64,000 bases of DNA from Bacillus sp. Bos-x628 (GCF_040500475.1 NZ_CP159358.1:3038001-3102000); one strand, 5' to 3'; shown: positions 17,904-29,113, numbered from the stretch's first letter. The notes: generated from the sequence alone by a model not told the origin. Numbers and translations are program-made.

Positions 17904-19114
17904 ATACATGACTCCTTTATATCATTTGAATGTTGTGTGATGTTTTCTTTTTGTTCAAGTTTAAAACTGATGATTGTGAGGATAGACGCCATGAGTACCA
18001 TCGTGCCGCCAATCCATCCTGTATGAACTAATCCCAATGTATCTGTGACTATTCCGCCTAAAAAAGAACCAATGGCGATGCCGGCATTAAAGGCAGCAAT
18101 ATTAAGAGCAGAAGCCACATCAACAGCTCCCGGTGTATATCTTTCTGCAAAATCAACGACTGCTACCTGCAATCCTGGTACGTTCATGAAAGCAAACAGC
18201 CCCATGAGCATCACCGTACCGATTCCAAAGAAGGTGAACTCGGCAGTGAAGGGGAGGAGAAATAATATGATACTTTGGATGAAAAACATATACATCAGCG
18301 CCTTCATTGGCTGTCTGTTGGCTACCTTTCCGCCAATGACATTTCCAAGTGCGATGCTGATGCCGTATAAAAGTAGCATAAGGGTGACAGTTCCTGGCTG
18401 AAGACCTGTCACATGTTGCAACAGTGGTGATAAATACGTAAAGACTACAAAGGTTCCTCCATAACCTGTCGCTGTAATCACAAACAGAAGTAGAATTCTT
18501 TTGGTCTTTAATAAGGCAGCTTGATCTTTAAATGTCGTTTTCATCCCTTGTTTTAAATGAGACGGGACAAGAAAGTAGTTGGCAATCAGTGCGGTTAGAC
18601 CAATGATGACAATGACGCCAAATGAAGTCCGCCAACCGAATTGATGTCCGAGAAAAGTACCGAATGGCACACCAGTGACGGTTGCTACTGTTAAACCAGT
18701 GAACATAAAGGCAATGGCGCTTGCCCGTTTTTCTTTCACAACAAGGCTTGCGGCAATGGTAGAGCCGATGGACATAAATACGCCATGTGACAAGGCAGAA
18801 ATGACGCGTCCTGCCAGCAACACTGAAAATGTCGGTGCAATGTCGGCAAGTGTATTTCCAACCAAGAAGACGAGCATAATGAGCAAAAGCAATGTCTTTC
18901 TTTTCATGGTTGAGGTGAGAGACGTCAGGATTGGAGCGCCAAAGGTCACACCAAGCGCATATAAAGAAACAGTCCAGCCTGCCTGACTCACGCTCACACC
19001 AAAGTCCTCTGAAATCATCGGTAGAAGGCCGACACTAATAAATTCAGTTGTTCCTATGGCAAAAGCACTAACAGCAAGTGCTAAAAGGGCAAAATGATTA
19101 TGTTGCTTTTTCAT
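17900..19114 (-). CDS. ytbD: MFS efflux transporter YtbD
   Basis: 404 residues, twelve hydrophobic helices, DHA1 family of drug/sugar efflux (AraJ/YdhP class). The start IGTTEFISVGLLP and the loop following helix 2 are family landmarks. Upstream gene of the ytbD-ytbE pair and divergent from its likely regulator ytcD. The substrate is unknown. Confidence 0.88.
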   Translation of the reverse strand: MKKQHNHFALLALAVSAFAIGTTEFISVGLLPMISEDFGVSVSQAGWTVSLYALGVTFGAPILTSLTSTMKRKTLLLLIMLVFLVGNTLADIAPTFSVLLAGRVISALSHGVFMSIGSTIAASLVVKEKRASAIAFMFTGLTVATVTGVPFGTFLGHQFGWRTSFGVIVIIGLTALIANYFLVPSHLKQGMKTTFKDQAALLKTKRILLLFVITATGYGGTFVVFTYLSPLLQHVTGLQPGTVTLMLLLYGISIALGNVIGGKVANRQPMKALMYMFFIQSIILFLLPFTAEFTFFGIGTVMLMGLFAFMNVPGLQVAVVDFAERYTPGAVDVASALNIAAFNAGIAIGSFLGGIVTDTLGLVHTGWIGGTMVLMASILTIISFKLEQKENITQHSNDIKESCI

Positions 19115-19195
19115 AATAGGGTCACATCCTTCTTTTATGACATGTTAATAGACGAGCCGATCGGCAAGAGTTATTATCTAACATAGATGACGAAA

Positions 19196-19240
19196 AAAAA
19201 AGTACGTACTTTTTTGTAATATAGGTACTAAAAAGTGCCT
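19196..19240. promoter_or_regulatory. Two palindromes between ytbD and ytcD, candidate YtcD operators
   Basis: A perfect 20-bp palindrome centred on GTACGTAC (19196-19215) and a second inverted repeat AGGTACT-N4-AGTGCCT (19223-19240, one mismatch). Both carry GTAC/GTACT half-sites and lie in the divergent intergenic region, where an HxlR regulator would bind. Confidence 0.65.
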
Positions 19241-19269
19241 ATTAACATCAAGAAGGAGTGAATAGATAG

Positions 19270-19641
19270 ATGGAAAAGAAAAAGTATAATATTTCCGTTG
19301 AAGCAACACTTGAGGTAATCGGGGGGAAGTGGAAGTGCGTAATCTTATGTCATTTGACGCATGGGAAAAAACGCACCAGTGAATTAAAACGTCTTATGCC
19401 GAATATCACACAAAAAATGCTTACACAGCAACTGAGAGAACTTGAAAGTGACGGCGTCATTAACCGCATTGTGTATGAACAGGTGCCGCCTAAAGTGGAA
19501 TATGAATTAAGTGAGTATGGACAGTCGCTCGAAAAAATCCTGAATGCTTTATGTGATTGGGGAGCAGCCCATATTGAGCGAGTATACGGAGAACCGCTTT
19601 CAGTGCTGGAAGATAGCATCTTGAATGAACAATTCAAATAA
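19270..19641 (+). CDS. ytcD: HxlR-family transcriptional regulator YtcD
   Basis: 123 residues behind AAGAAGGAGTG. HxlR winged helix: IGGKWKCVILCHL, SELKRLMPNITQKMLTQQLRELE and VEYELSEYGQSL are family signatures. Two cysteines (Cys24 and Cys28) occupy the region where relatives such as HypR and YodB sense disulfide or quinone stress. It probably controls ytbDE and itself through the palindromes upstream. Confidence 0.9.
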   Translation: MEKKKYNISVEATLEVIGGKWKCVILCHLTHGKKRTSELKRLMPNITQKMLTQQLRELESDGVINRIVYEQVPPKVEYELSEYGQSLEKILNALCDWGAAHIERVYGEPLSVLEDSILNEQFK

Positions 19642-19676
19642 AAGAATCCCGCTTCTTATGGAGAGCGGGATTCTTC
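19642..19676. terminator. Terminator between ytcD and ytdP
   Basis: AAGAATCCCGCT pairs with AGCGGGATTCTT; flanking A and T stretches permit use in both directions. Confidence 0.82.
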
Positions 19677-19678
19677 CG

Positions 19679-21979
19679 TTATTTTTCTTTTTTCTGGTCA
19701 CGATATTTGCCAGGAGTCGTGCCTTCTATCTTTTTGAATGATCGAATGAAGTTTTGCGGATTTTTATATTTCAGTTTTTCCGAAATTTCTTTCACTGACA
19801 TATCTGTTTCAACAAGCCAGTTTTTGGCAACATGATGCCTGTAGGACGAGAGATATTCACTAAAAGAGATGTCCATTTCCTTTCTGAAAATACTGCTTAA
19901 ATAATTTGGATTGTAATGCAGGCGTGTCGCAATTTCATCCAGTGTGAGATCTGAGTCAAATTCTTGATGAATGATATGAATGATCTTCTCAGAGATATTT
20001 TTGTATTGTGAATCCTCGCGCGCACCGAGCTGATCAATAATCGGCATAATTATCTTATGTTTGAGCCATGCCTCCGTATCTTCAAATGTTTTAAACTCAA
20101 AGATCGCATCATAGAGCATTTTGTTGTCTTCTACTTCAAATAATTCAATCCCTAGTAGGTGCATCAGCTCAATTAAGTTATTTAAAAATCGGGCGAGGGC
20201 GATATGATATTCATGCGGTCCTGCATTTTTTGAGAAAATAGATTGTAAGAGCACATGTAAATAATGATCGGCTTTCCCTTGATCACATGCTTTAATCGCA
20301 TCAAATAGATCATGTTGCAACTGTTTTGGAAAATGGGTTTTAAACGTCTTCCCATGCTGGATATTTTGATAATAGATGATGGACTTTTTCTCGGCTTTGA
20401 GTCTATACTTTAAGGCTTCTTTCCCTTCGATATAAGCGTGTTTGGCCATTGTGAGGTCCGTAAACAGCCGGCTAATTCCAATACTAATGGACAAACCGAG
20501 CTCATCCTCGATACGCTGCTGAATGGTTTCAGCTAATTGATTTAAATATTCTGTAAATTCTTCTTCTGACATCGATTGATTGAGTACAATGGTTGTTTGA
20601 TGCTGCCCCACAACGGTTGGCTGTAAGTGCTCATCTTTTGGAATAATCTGCTCTATGAGCCCATTCATTGCAAATAAAAGCAAGTCTGCATCCTTTTTCT
20701 CATATGGTGTTCCTTTTAAAGTATCAATTTGTGTGACAAGCAAGGATAAATTGGACCATTGACGAGGAAAACCTAGACTTTGAAATCGGTTGTTAATTTC
20801 TTCTTCAGAAAGCTTTCCGAGTAAAAGCCGTACCATAAAATATTGCTGTAAGTGAGTGACTTGCTGTTCAATGCGTTCCTCTAAATCATTGTTTTGATCT
20901 TTCATTTGTTTAATACTCGACTCGATTAATTCAAATTCATTTTGGTAAGGTTGTTTATGCAAAGATGATTCATTGCGGGCAAAGGACTCGTATAATAATC
21001 GGATCGGTTTATAAAAATGCCGGGAACCAAACCATGAACACAATAATGAAAGCGCTAACAAAAGAAAGCAGATAATAAAAGTGATCCACCCAATTGATTT
21101 CGTTTGCTGCTTCAGTTGAGGGATTGAGACAACAGATAAGTACGTCCATTCATTATAGTCTGACTTTTGAAAAGTAATTTTATAATTGAGTTCATTGATC
21201 TGCATGTCAAATTGTCCCGTTCTGTCTTCACGTGACAATACATGCTTGACGAAATTTTGGTTTTTCACGGAATCACCGATTTTTTCTTTGCGATTATGCA
21301 GCAACACTTTCCCGTTGGTATCAATTACGAACATACTATCAGATTGAGAGAAATCAGGCATATTGTCTGCAATCACGCAGCTTGGGATACTTGCGACCGC
21401 TATCCCCTTTTTTTGGACACTGTTCATTGGAAGTTGTTTGATTAAGTTCACATTGTACTGACAAAAGGATGTTTTTCCTTCTTTTGTAGCGACGAGCGGA
21501 TTATTCTCTTCAAGTGCCCAGCTAGAGTGGCTTGGAATATTGATATATGTTTTTAACGCTTTTTCTTGATCTCCAGTGGTTAAATGATAGAGACCTGAAT
21601 TGTTCATGTACCATTCTTCTATCTCGCTGACGAGCGTAATATTGGATAGGTCTGTGTCGAAGGTTTGCAAGTAGTTAAGCTCCTGTTGTACTTGATTATA
21701 AAGCTGGAATTGATCTGGTTTTAAAGGTTCTGCCAGTGTTTGAAGGAGAGGCGGCGAACTGACATAGTGAGTGAGAGAATGATCAACCGTTTTTAAAATA
21801 TGCTCAATATTGGATCGCGTTTGTTTGACGCTGTCCAGTTTTTCATTTGAGATATTTTCAAGTGCTATTTTTTGCGAATGCTGATAAGAAAAAATACCGA
21901 CAATGATAACAGGAATGGTGCTAAGCATGAAAAAAAACGTCACAAGCTTGTAATAAAATTTATACTGCCTTCTTTTCAT
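19679..21979 (-). CDS. ytdP: Membrane-bound AraC-family regulator YtdP
   Basis: 766 residues from the ATG behind GGGGGG. One N-terminal helix (about 10-30) and a second near 295-315 bracket an extracellular sensor domain (dCache-like). A cytoplasmic GGDEF-like/YesN middle region follows, then two AraC helix-turn-helix motifs at the C-terminus (LTLDEIATRLHYNPNYLSS and MSVKEISEKLKYKNPQNF). It probably senses rhamnogalacturonan fragments outside the cell and activates the divergent yteP operon. Confidence 0.87.
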   Translation of the reverse strand: MKRRQYKFYYKLVTFFFMLSTIPVIIVGIFSYQHSQKIALENISNEKLDSVKQTRSNIEHILKTVDHSLTHYVSSPPLLQTLAEPLKPDQFQLYNQVQQELNYLQTFDTDLSNITLVSEIEEWYMNNSGLYHLTTGDQEKALKTYINIPSHSSWALEENNPLVATKEGKTSFCQYNVNLIKQLPMNSVQKKGIAVASIPSCVIADNMPDFSQSDSMFVIDTNGKVLLHNRKEKIGDSVKNQNFVKHVLSREDRTGQFDMQINELNYKITFQKSDYNEWTYLSVVSIPQLKQQTKSIGWITFIICFLLLALSLLCSWFGSRHFYKPIRLLYESFARNESSLHKQPYQNEFELIESSIKQMKDQNNDLEERIEQQVTHLQQYFMVRLLLGKLSEEEINNRFQSLGFPRQWSNLSLLVTQIDTLKGTPYEKKDADLLLFAMNGLIEQIIPKDEHLQPTVVGQHQTTIVLNQSMSEEEFTEYLNQLAETIQQRIEDELGLSISIGISRLFTDLTMAKHAYIEGKEALKYRLKAEKKSIIYYQNIQHGKTFKTHFPKQLQHDLFDAIKACDQGKADHYLHVLLQSIFSKNAGPHEYHIALARFLNNLIELMHLLGIELFEVEDNKMLYDAIFEFKTFEDTEAWLKHKIIMPIIDQLGAREDSQYKNISEKIIHIIHQEFDSDLTLDEIATRLHYNPNYLSSIFRKEMDISFSEYLSSYRHHVAKNWLVETDMSVKEISEKLKYKNPQNFIRSFKKIEGTTPGKYRDQKKEK

Positions 21980-22055
21980 AAAACCCCCCATTTCAAACGA
22001 ACCCTCTTTTCCCTCCTTAAGTTATTAATCCAAAAATCTGGTAGGTTTGTCAATA

Positions 22056-22131
22056 ATCATTTTCTAAGATCAGGATCATTTTCTTATGTTTTATGTAACA
22101 TTTTGAGTAGCTCCGTATAAGAAAATATGAT
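22056..22131 (+). promoter_or_regulatory. yteP promoter with upstream direct repeats (candidate YtdP site)
   Basis: Promoter: -35 TTGAGT (22103-22108), 17-base spacer, -10 TATGAT (22126-22131). Two identical ATCATTTTCT direct repeats (22056-22065 and 22075-22084) lie 19 bases apart upstream of the -35, the usual layout for an AraC-type activator. A related inverted copy (TAAGAAAATATGAT) overlaps the -10. Confidence 0.65.
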
Positions 22132-22211
22132 CTGATGATATGATTGTAGACGGATTTTTCATCCTTAAGATACAGTTAACACATGCATCGTCATGAAGGG
22201 AGGCTTTATCA

Positions 22212-23177
22212 ATGAAAACACAGGATGTCACTGCCAAGGGTGTGCCTGCGGCAGCTTTGAAAAAAGAAAAGAGAAAGCGCTTACTTAATCAATTACTTAG
22301 TCAAAAATTTTTGTATTTAATGATTTTGCCGGGGCTGATTTACTTTATCATCTTTAAATATGTGCCTATGTGGGGACTTATCATCGCCTTTCAAGATTAT
22401 CAGCCGTTTCTCGGTATTCTTGGCAGTGAGTGGGTCGGATTTAAACATTTTATTCGTTTATTTACAGAACCGACATTTTTCATTTTGTTAAAAAATACGT
22501 TGATTTTATTTGCCATGAATGTTGTGATTTTTTTTCCGATTCCGATCATATTGGCACTTCTTTTAAACGAAGTCAGATTGGCTTTATTTAAGAAGTTTGT
22601 TCAAACAATGATTTATATTCCGCATTTTATGTCATGGGTGATTGTCGTGTCCTTATCTTTTGTTTTATTAACGGTAGATGGCGGATTGATTAATGAACTG
22701 ATTGCTTTTTTTGGAGGAGAAAAAATTAACTTCCTACTCAGCCAAGAATGGTTTAGACCAATGTACATTTTACAGGTCATTTGGAGAGAATCAGGGTGGT
22801 CTACAATTATTTATCTTGCGGCGATCACGGCGGTCGATCCGCAGCTATATGAAGCAGCAAAAATGGACGGCGCAGGTCGCTTGAGACAGATGTGGCATAT
22901 TACACTCCCTGCAATTAAGAGCGTGATTGTCGTACTGCTTATTTTAAAAATTGGTGATACGTTAGAACTAGGGTTTGAACACGTCTACCTATTACTCAAT
23001 GCAACGAATCGAGAAGTAGCAGAAATCTTCGATACGTACGTCTATACAGCGGGGTTAAAACAAGGACAATTCAGCTATAGTACTGCTGTTGGTTTATTTA
23101 AAGCAGCTGTTGGGCTTATTTTAGTCATGATGGCCAATCGTTTAGCAAAAAAGTTCGGAGAAGAAGGTATTTACTAA
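22212..23177 (+). CDS. yteP: Carbohydrate ABC transporter permease YteP
   Basis: 321 residues behind AAGGGAGG. LplB-type permease with six helices and EAA loop LYEAAKMDGAGRLRQMWHI. The N-terminal extension (MKTQDVTAKG...KRKRL) is cytoplasmic. It should pair with YtcP, encoded 7 kb away, to form the membrane channel for rhamnogalacturonan oligosaccharides bound by YtcQ. First gene of yteP-R-S-T-U. Confidence 0.9.
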   Translation: MKTQDVTAKGVPAAALKKEKRKRLLNQLLSQKFLYLMILPGLIYFIIFKYVPMWGLIIAFQDYQPFLGILGSEWVGFKHFIRLFTEPTFFILLKNTLILFAMNVVIFFPIPIILALLLNEVRLALFKKFVQTMIYIPHFMSWVIVVSLSFVLLTVDGGLINELIAFFGGEKINFLLSQEWFRPMYILQVIWRESGWSTIIYLAAITAVDPQLYEAAKMDGAGRLRQMWHITLPAIKSVIVVLLILKIGDTLELGFEHVYLLLNATNREVAEIFDTYVYTAGLKQGQFSYSTAVGLFKAAVGLILVMMANRLAKKFGEEGIY

Positions 23178-23189
23178 AAAGGGAGTTGA

Positions 23190-24829
<1,640 letters not shown>

Positions 24830-24846
24830 AAAAAGGGGTGGGGAAT

Positions 24847-26136
24847 GTGAAACGAGTGGTCATTTGCGGGCTGAGTCATCGCGCCTTTAATATGTTTATT
24901 AAACCGCTCACAGAGGATTTCAATGATCGTTATATGATAACAGGGCTCTTAGATATTGATAAAAAGAGGTATATACTTTGTCAGGAACGCTTTCCATCTC
25001 TAAGGGGTGTTCCGTTTTTCCGCGAGGATGAATTCGATCGGATGGTAAAGGAATCTAGACCGGACATCGTCATTGTCGCAGGGCGTGATGATACACATGT
25101 CACCTATATATTAAAGGCGCTTGATCATGATCTAGATGTCATCACTGAAAAGCCGATGGTGACAACAGCAAAAGATGCCAAAATAGTGATGGATAAAGAG
25201 GCTAAAAGCAAAGGGAAGGTCACTGTCACCTTTAATTATCGCTACAATCCATTCCACCGGAAAATAAAAGAACTGATTTTAGAGGGAAAGATTGGAAAGG
25301 TCACATCAGTTGAATTAAGCTGGCTCATTGATACGTATCATGGAGCCAGTTATTTCAAAAGATGGAACCGCACACGTCAATTCTCGGGCGGGCTTTCTAT
25401 TCATAAGTCGACCCATCACTTTGATTTAGTGAACTGGTGGATTGATCAAAAGCCTAAGCAAGTATTTGCTTACGGTGCTCTGAACTATTATGGAAAAAGA
25501 AGTCAGTGGAATCCATTGCAGGATGAAGAAAACAGATATTGCGGGACGTGTCAGGTGAAAGATCAATGCCATTATGAAGCACGATGGAATCCGCGGGTAG
25601 AGCGCTCGATGGTGGAGGATGATCATATCCAATCAGGACAAGAGCAGTCCGAGCTTTATTCAAATTACCGCCCTGATGCGTGTATTTTTGATGAGGAAAT
25701 TGACATTGAAGATACATACGTGGCGTCTGTCGTTTATGATCAAGGTGCCCTGCTGAGTTACTCGATTCAATTCTCAGCTCCATATGAAGGATACCGACTA
25801 GCCATAAATGGGACGAACGGGCGAATTGAAACTAATGAGTTTCACGTACCTTCGAGAATACCTTTTCAATACCCTGAACAAACCATTTCTTACTACCCAA
25901 TGTTTGGCTCTAAAGAGACAATTGAAGTAGTGAAGCAGCCAGGCGGACATGGGGGAGGAGATCCGCTTTTATTGGCTGATTTATTTTTAGGAAAAGATCC
26001 ACTCATTCACTATGACATCTCTGCAGGAGCAGAGGCTGGTGCTTATTCGATTGCCCTTGGAGAAGGAATGTGGCGTTCAGTCGCAGAAAAACGTCCGATC
26101 GAAATAGAAGAACTGTTTCAGAAAGAGAGGGTGTAA
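24847..26136 (+). CDS. yteT: Gfo/Idh/MocA-family oxidoreductase YteT
   Basis: 429 residues from the GTG 8 bases after AAGGGG; an earlier GTG at 24838 falls within the site. N-terminal NAD(P)-binding fold (VVICGLSHRAFNMF), then the family motif TEKPMVTTAKDAK with catalytic-type Lys, and a C-terminal sugar-binding domain with HKSTHHFD. A cysteine-rich insertion CGTCQVKDQC near residue 235 could bind metal and is unusual for the wider family. Likely converts an intermediate of rhamnogalacturonan breakdown; substrate unknown. Confidence 0.85.
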   Translation: MKRVVICGLSHRAFNMFIKPLTEDFNDRYMITGLLDIDKKRYILCQERFPSLRGVPFFREDEFDRMVKESRPDIVIVAGRDDTHVTYILKALDHDLDVITEKPMVTTAKDAKIVMDKEAKSKGKVTVTFNYRYNPFHRKIKELILEGKIGKVTSVELSWLIDTYHGASYFKRWNRTRQFSGGLSIHKSTHHFDLVNWWIDQKPKQVFAYGALNYYGKRSQWNPLQDEENRYCGTCQVKDQCHYEARWNPRVERSMVEDDHIQSGQEQSELYSNYRPDACIFDEEIDIEDTYVASVVYDQGALLSYSIQFSAPYEGYRLAINGTNGRIETNEFHVPSRIPFQYPEQTISYYPMFGSKETIEVVKQPGGHGGGDPLLLADLFLGKDPLIHYDISAGAEAGAYSIALGEGMWRSVAEKRPIEIEELFQKERV

Positions 26137-26159
26137 CGAGATAGAGAGGAGGGAAAGAG

Positions 26160-26843
26160 ATGGATTATGATGGATCAATGAGCAGAATGCTGAGAATGTG
26201 TGAATGGGTAATGCGGCTTGCCTATACGAATTTGCTTTGGCTTTTGTTCACATTGCTAGGACTAGGTTTCTTTGGGGTGATGCCAGCGACGACAGCGCTA
26301 TTTTCAGTGATGAGAAAGTGGATACAAGGACATGCACAAGTAAAGGTATTCCGCATGTTTTGGAAGGTATACCGAGAGGAGTTTCTTCGGTCGAATCTGA
26401 TTGGAGTGGTTCTTCTCATGATTGGAACCATTATTTATGTGGACTTGGCTTATATTTATCCAACTAACTTTTTCTTACATGCTCTCCGTTTTGCCATTTA
26501 TATATTTGGTTTCCTGTATATTGTCAGCTTGTTTTATATTTTCCCACTGCTTGCTCATTTTGATTGGAAAAAACGACTATATTTGAAATTTTCCCTTCTG
26601 CTCGGTATCTCATATTTACAATATACACTCTCAATGCTTGCTTTCTCGGTATTGGTGTTTTTCCTTTTTGCTTATTTGCCAGGGATCGTTCCGTTTTTCA
26701 GCATGAGTATCCTTGCGTATGGTCACATGTGGCTAGCCTATCAAGTATTTAAAAAGATCGCGTTTGATAGCGAGCAAAAGACAGTAGATGTGAAGAAACG
26801 ACTGCCGTCTTTCCTGCAATCAAAGCGGGTGAATACTCATTAA
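26160..26843 (+). CDS. yteU: DUF624 membrane protein YteU
   Basis: 227 residues, about five hydrophobic helices; the start region with WLLFTLLGLGFFGVMPATTALF is the DUF624 signature. Such small membrane proteins recur beside LplABC-type sugar importers in Firmicutes, and a role in assembling or modulating the importer is suspected, not shown. Last gene of the yte operon; no terminator is seen before the ytwF promoter. Confidence 0.85.
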   Translation: MDYDGSMSRMLRMCEWVMRLAYTNLLWLLFTLLGLGFFGVMPATTALFSVMRKWIQGHAQVKVFRMFWKVYREEFLRSNLIGVVLLMIGTIIYVDLAYIYPTNFFLHALRFAIYIFGFLYIVSLFYIFPLLAHFDWKKRLYLKFSLLLGISYLQYTLSMLAFSVLVFFLFAYLPGIVPFFSMSILAYGHMWLAYQVFKKIAFDSEQKTVDVKKRLPSFLQSKRVNTH

Positions 26844-26865
26844 TTCAACTTTATGTTGATGATTT

Positions 26866-26874
26866 GCTATAATG
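26866..26874 (+). promoter_or_regulatory. Extended -10 promoter of ytwF
   Basis: TGCTATAAT (TGN plus a perfect -10) lies 34 bases upstream of the ytwF start; no good -35, as usual for extended -10 promoters. Confidence 0.7.
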
Positions 26875-26907
26875 GGGTCACTTCGTATAGAAGGAGAGAT
26901 CAACGAC

Positions 26908-27219
26908 GTGTCAGTAAAAGAGATTTCAATAGAAGATTTAAAGCAAAAGCTAGAGCAAGGAGAAACAATACAGTTAATAGATGTTCGTGAAGATGAAGAG
27001 GTAGCAGAAGGAATGATTCCAGAGGCGGTCCATATTCGTATGGGGGATATTCCAAAGAAGCTGGATGCGTTCGATCAGAATCAAGAATATTTTATCATTT
27101 GTCGTTCTGGTAAACGCAGTGAAAATGTCTGCTATTACTTAGAAGATCAAGGTTATCAAGCGACAAATGTTGTAGGCGGAATGCTTCTATGGACAGGAGA
27201 AACAAAACCAAAACTGTAA
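26908..27219 (+). CDS. ytwF: Rhodanese-domain sulfurtransferase YtwF
   Basis: 103 residues from GTG behind AAGGAGAG. Single rhodanese domain with active-site loop CRSGKRS (Cys near residue 73) after IQLIDVREDEEV and IPEAVHIRMGDI. It carries persulfide sulfur, possibly for thiolation or sulfur trafficking; the partner is unknown. Own promoter and terminator. Confidence 0.9.
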   Translation: MSVKEISIEDLKQKLEQGETIQLIDVREDEEVAEGMIPEAVHIRMGDIPKKLDAFDQNQEYFIICRSGKRSENVCYYLEDQGYQATNVVGGMLLWTGETKPKL

Positions 27220-27227
27220 AAAGGAGT

Positions 27228-27259
27228 CCTTTCATCAACGAGATGAAAGGCTTTTTTTG
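27228..27259 (+). terminator. Terminator of ytwF
   Basis: CCTTTCATC pairs perfectly with GATGAAAGG across a 5-base loop, followed by seven T. Confidence 0.9.
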
Positions 27260-27320
27260 TTCATATGCCCGTATCACAGCGCATAAAGATAGAGTAGCGA
27301 GAGAAGGGAGAGTGGCATAT

Positions 27321-27503
27321 GTGCTAAAGGTAGCTGTATTTGATGAAGAACATGAAAAAGACTTGCAGAGTGAAATCAATCTGTTTTTAAGAGGAATGGA
27401 TGAGGACCAAGTCATTGATATCAAGTACAATGTGGCGGTGGTCTGTGACCAAGGAGGAGAACAGCTATACTGTTTTTCTGCACTTATTTTATATAAAAAA
27501 TAA
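27321..27503 (+). CDS. cse60: Sporulation protein Cse60
   Basis: 60 residues, exactly the length that names Cse60. The GTG start is 8 bases after AAGGGAGAG; the longer frame begins inside ytwF. The sequence LKVAVFDEEHEKDLQSEINLFL ... IDIKYNVAVVCDQG ... YCFSALILYKK is one small alpha/beta domain. In B. subtilis, cse60 (yteV) is a sigma-E gene expressed in the mother cell; a sigma-E promoter could not be assigned with confidence here. Function unknown. Confidence 0.87.
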   Translation: MLKVAVFDEEHEKDLQSEINLFLRGMDEDQVIDIKYNVAVVCDQGGEQLYCFSALILYKK

Positions 27504-27505
27504 AG

Positions 27506-27542
27506 AAAAATGCCGTTCGGATGAGAAGCAGGCATTTTTCTT
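27506..27542 (+). terminator. Terminator of cse60
   Basis: AAAAATGCC pairs with GGCATTTTT, 16-base loop, then further T-rich sequence. Confidence 0.8.
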
Positions 27543-27646
27543 CTTTATTATTTGGTTTATTGACCTTACCCCTAGCTCATCACTTCTCAAACAGAAAAGA
27601 GGCGAGTTTCTCACTCGACCTTTGTAACATGTTCTCATTCATTTTT

Positions 27647-27844
27647 TCAACCGTCCATATGTGATGAAGATTTTTCTTCGATACGCTTTCGAAGACGGTA
27701 TATATATTCTTTTAAACAAACGGCAAAAATAGTGAATGCCAGAACAATCGCCATCTTTAAAGGGGTGATCGAAAGCTTCAAGAAAAAGGCTGCTGTCAAA
27801 CTGATCACGACAGCTAGGATAATTGGGAGTTGTCGTCTCATCAT
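27647..27844 (-). CDS. Small two-helix membrane protein downstream of ytfP
   Basis: 65 residues. The ATGATG start immediately follows the ytfP stop codon, and AAAGGAGAG sits 9 bases ahead inside the end of ytfP, so translation is coupled. Two hydrophobic helices (about 6-24 and 28-46) are followed by a basic tail (YRLRKRIEEK). Not recognised; likely a real co-transcribed small membrane protein. Confidence 0.62.
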   Translation of the reverse strand: MMRRQLPIILAVVISLTAAFFLKLSITPLKMAIVLAFTIFAVCLKEYIYRLRKRIEEKSSSHMDG

Positions 27845-29113
27845 TTACAATCTCTCCTTTGCTTCTAGTGCAGCGTATTTGCCGGCAAGCCGGCCTGTGA
27901 CAAGTGCTGATGTGATATTGTAGCCACCTGTGTAACCGTGAATGTCTAATATTTCTCCGCAGAAGTACAGACCAGGCATTTTTTTAGAGGCCATTTTCTT
28001 TGGTTCAATCTCTTTAACAGATACCCCACCGCCCGTGACGAAAGCCTTGTCTAAGGAAAGGGTGCCATTTACGTGGACGACGAAATGTTTACAGTCGTGG
28101 GCAAAGGCACGCAGTTTCTCCTTTGTAAGACGAGAAAATGTTTCTTGAGGATCGATCTGGTGTCGTTCTAAAAGAAATAGTAAATAGCGTTCTTGCATCC
28201 AAGATTTTAGCACATTTTTAATAGATTTCTTAGGTGATTCCTTTAAATCCTGCTGAAGCTTTTGAAATAGTTCCTCGTCATGAAGTGTTGGATATAAATC
28301 GATTTGCAGGCGAACCGTCGGCTGCTTTTTCAGCTCTTTGACAACAAACCCACTGCACCGAAGTATAGCTGGACCTGATAAGCCAAAATGAGTGAAAATC
28401 ATATCCATCACATGTGTGACAACAGGTCTCCCTTTTTTGTTCAATACACTGACCGCCACATTTCTTAAGGAGAGCCCTTGAAGCACTTTTTCTTTAATAA
28501 AACGTTCATCTGATGTGACCGGTACTTCTGTTGGGAAGAGTTCTGTGATGGTATGGCCGGCAGCCTCTGCCCAGGCGTATCCGTCTCCGGTTGAGCCAGT
28601 GTGCGGCACACTTTTACCGCCAACAGCAACCACCACAGCTTTGCTTGAAATTTTTTCATCATGATTTGTAACAATTCCGGCTGCTTGTCCGTCTTGATAC
28701 AGAACGGTTTGAATCTTTTCATTTGTTCGGATGGTGACGTTCAGTGCACGGAGCCTGTTTAAAAGGGCATCAACAACAGATTGGGCTTTGTCTGAAACAG
28801 GGAACATCCGCCCATGATCTTCTTCTTTTAATTCAATGCCTAGGTTCTCAAAAAACGCAATAATATCTTCGTTATTGAACTCAGAAAATGCACTATATAA
28901 AAAACGGCCGTTTCCGGGGATATGCTTGATGATTTCTTCTACTGGAAGGCGATTGGTCACGTTACAGCGTCCACCGCCAGAAATGGCGAGCTTTCTGCCA
29001 AGTTTGTTCCCTTTGTCAATTAACAGAACAGATGCACCGTGCTCTGCTGATGCAATCGCAGCCATCAGTCCAGAAGGTCCACCGCCAATGACAATGACAT
29101 CATAATGTTTCAT
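27845..29113 (-). CDS. ytfP: HI0933-type FAD-dependent oxidoreductase YtfP
   Basis: 422 residues behind AGAGGAATG. FAD-binding dinucleotide motif [18 protein letters not shown] at the N-terminus, GGGRCNVTN and, near the C-terminus, [10 protein letters not shown] and [14 protein letters not shown], all diagnostic of the HI0933/YhiN flavoprotein family. The enzyme reaction is not established. Followed directly by a small membrane protein gene on the same strand. Confidence 0.9.
   Translation of the reverse strand: MKHYDVIVIGGGPSGLMAAIASAEHGASVLLIDKGNKLGRKLAISGGGRCNVTNRLPVEEIIKHIPGNGRFLYSAFSEFNNEDIIAFFENLGIELKEEDHGRMFPVSDKAQSVVDALLNRLRALNVTIRTNEKIQTVLYQDGQAAGIVTNHDEKISSKAVVVAVGGKSVPHTGSTGDGYAWAEAAGHTITELFPTEVPVTSDERFIKEKVLQGLSLRNVAVSVLNKKGRPVVTHVMDMIFTHFGLSGPAILRCSGFVVKELKKQPTVRLQIDLYPTLHDEELFQKLQQDLKESPKKSIKNVLKSWMQERYLLFLLERHQIDPQETFSRLTKEKLRAFAHDCKHFVVHVNGTLSLDKAFVTGGGVSVKEIEPKKMASKKMPGLYFCGEILDIHGYTGGYNITSALVTGRLAGKYAALEAKERL

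Noticed and set aside
18045..18401. 118-codon plus-strand frame inside ytbD
   Set aside because: Antisense shadow of a membrane protein gene; no ribosome binding site.
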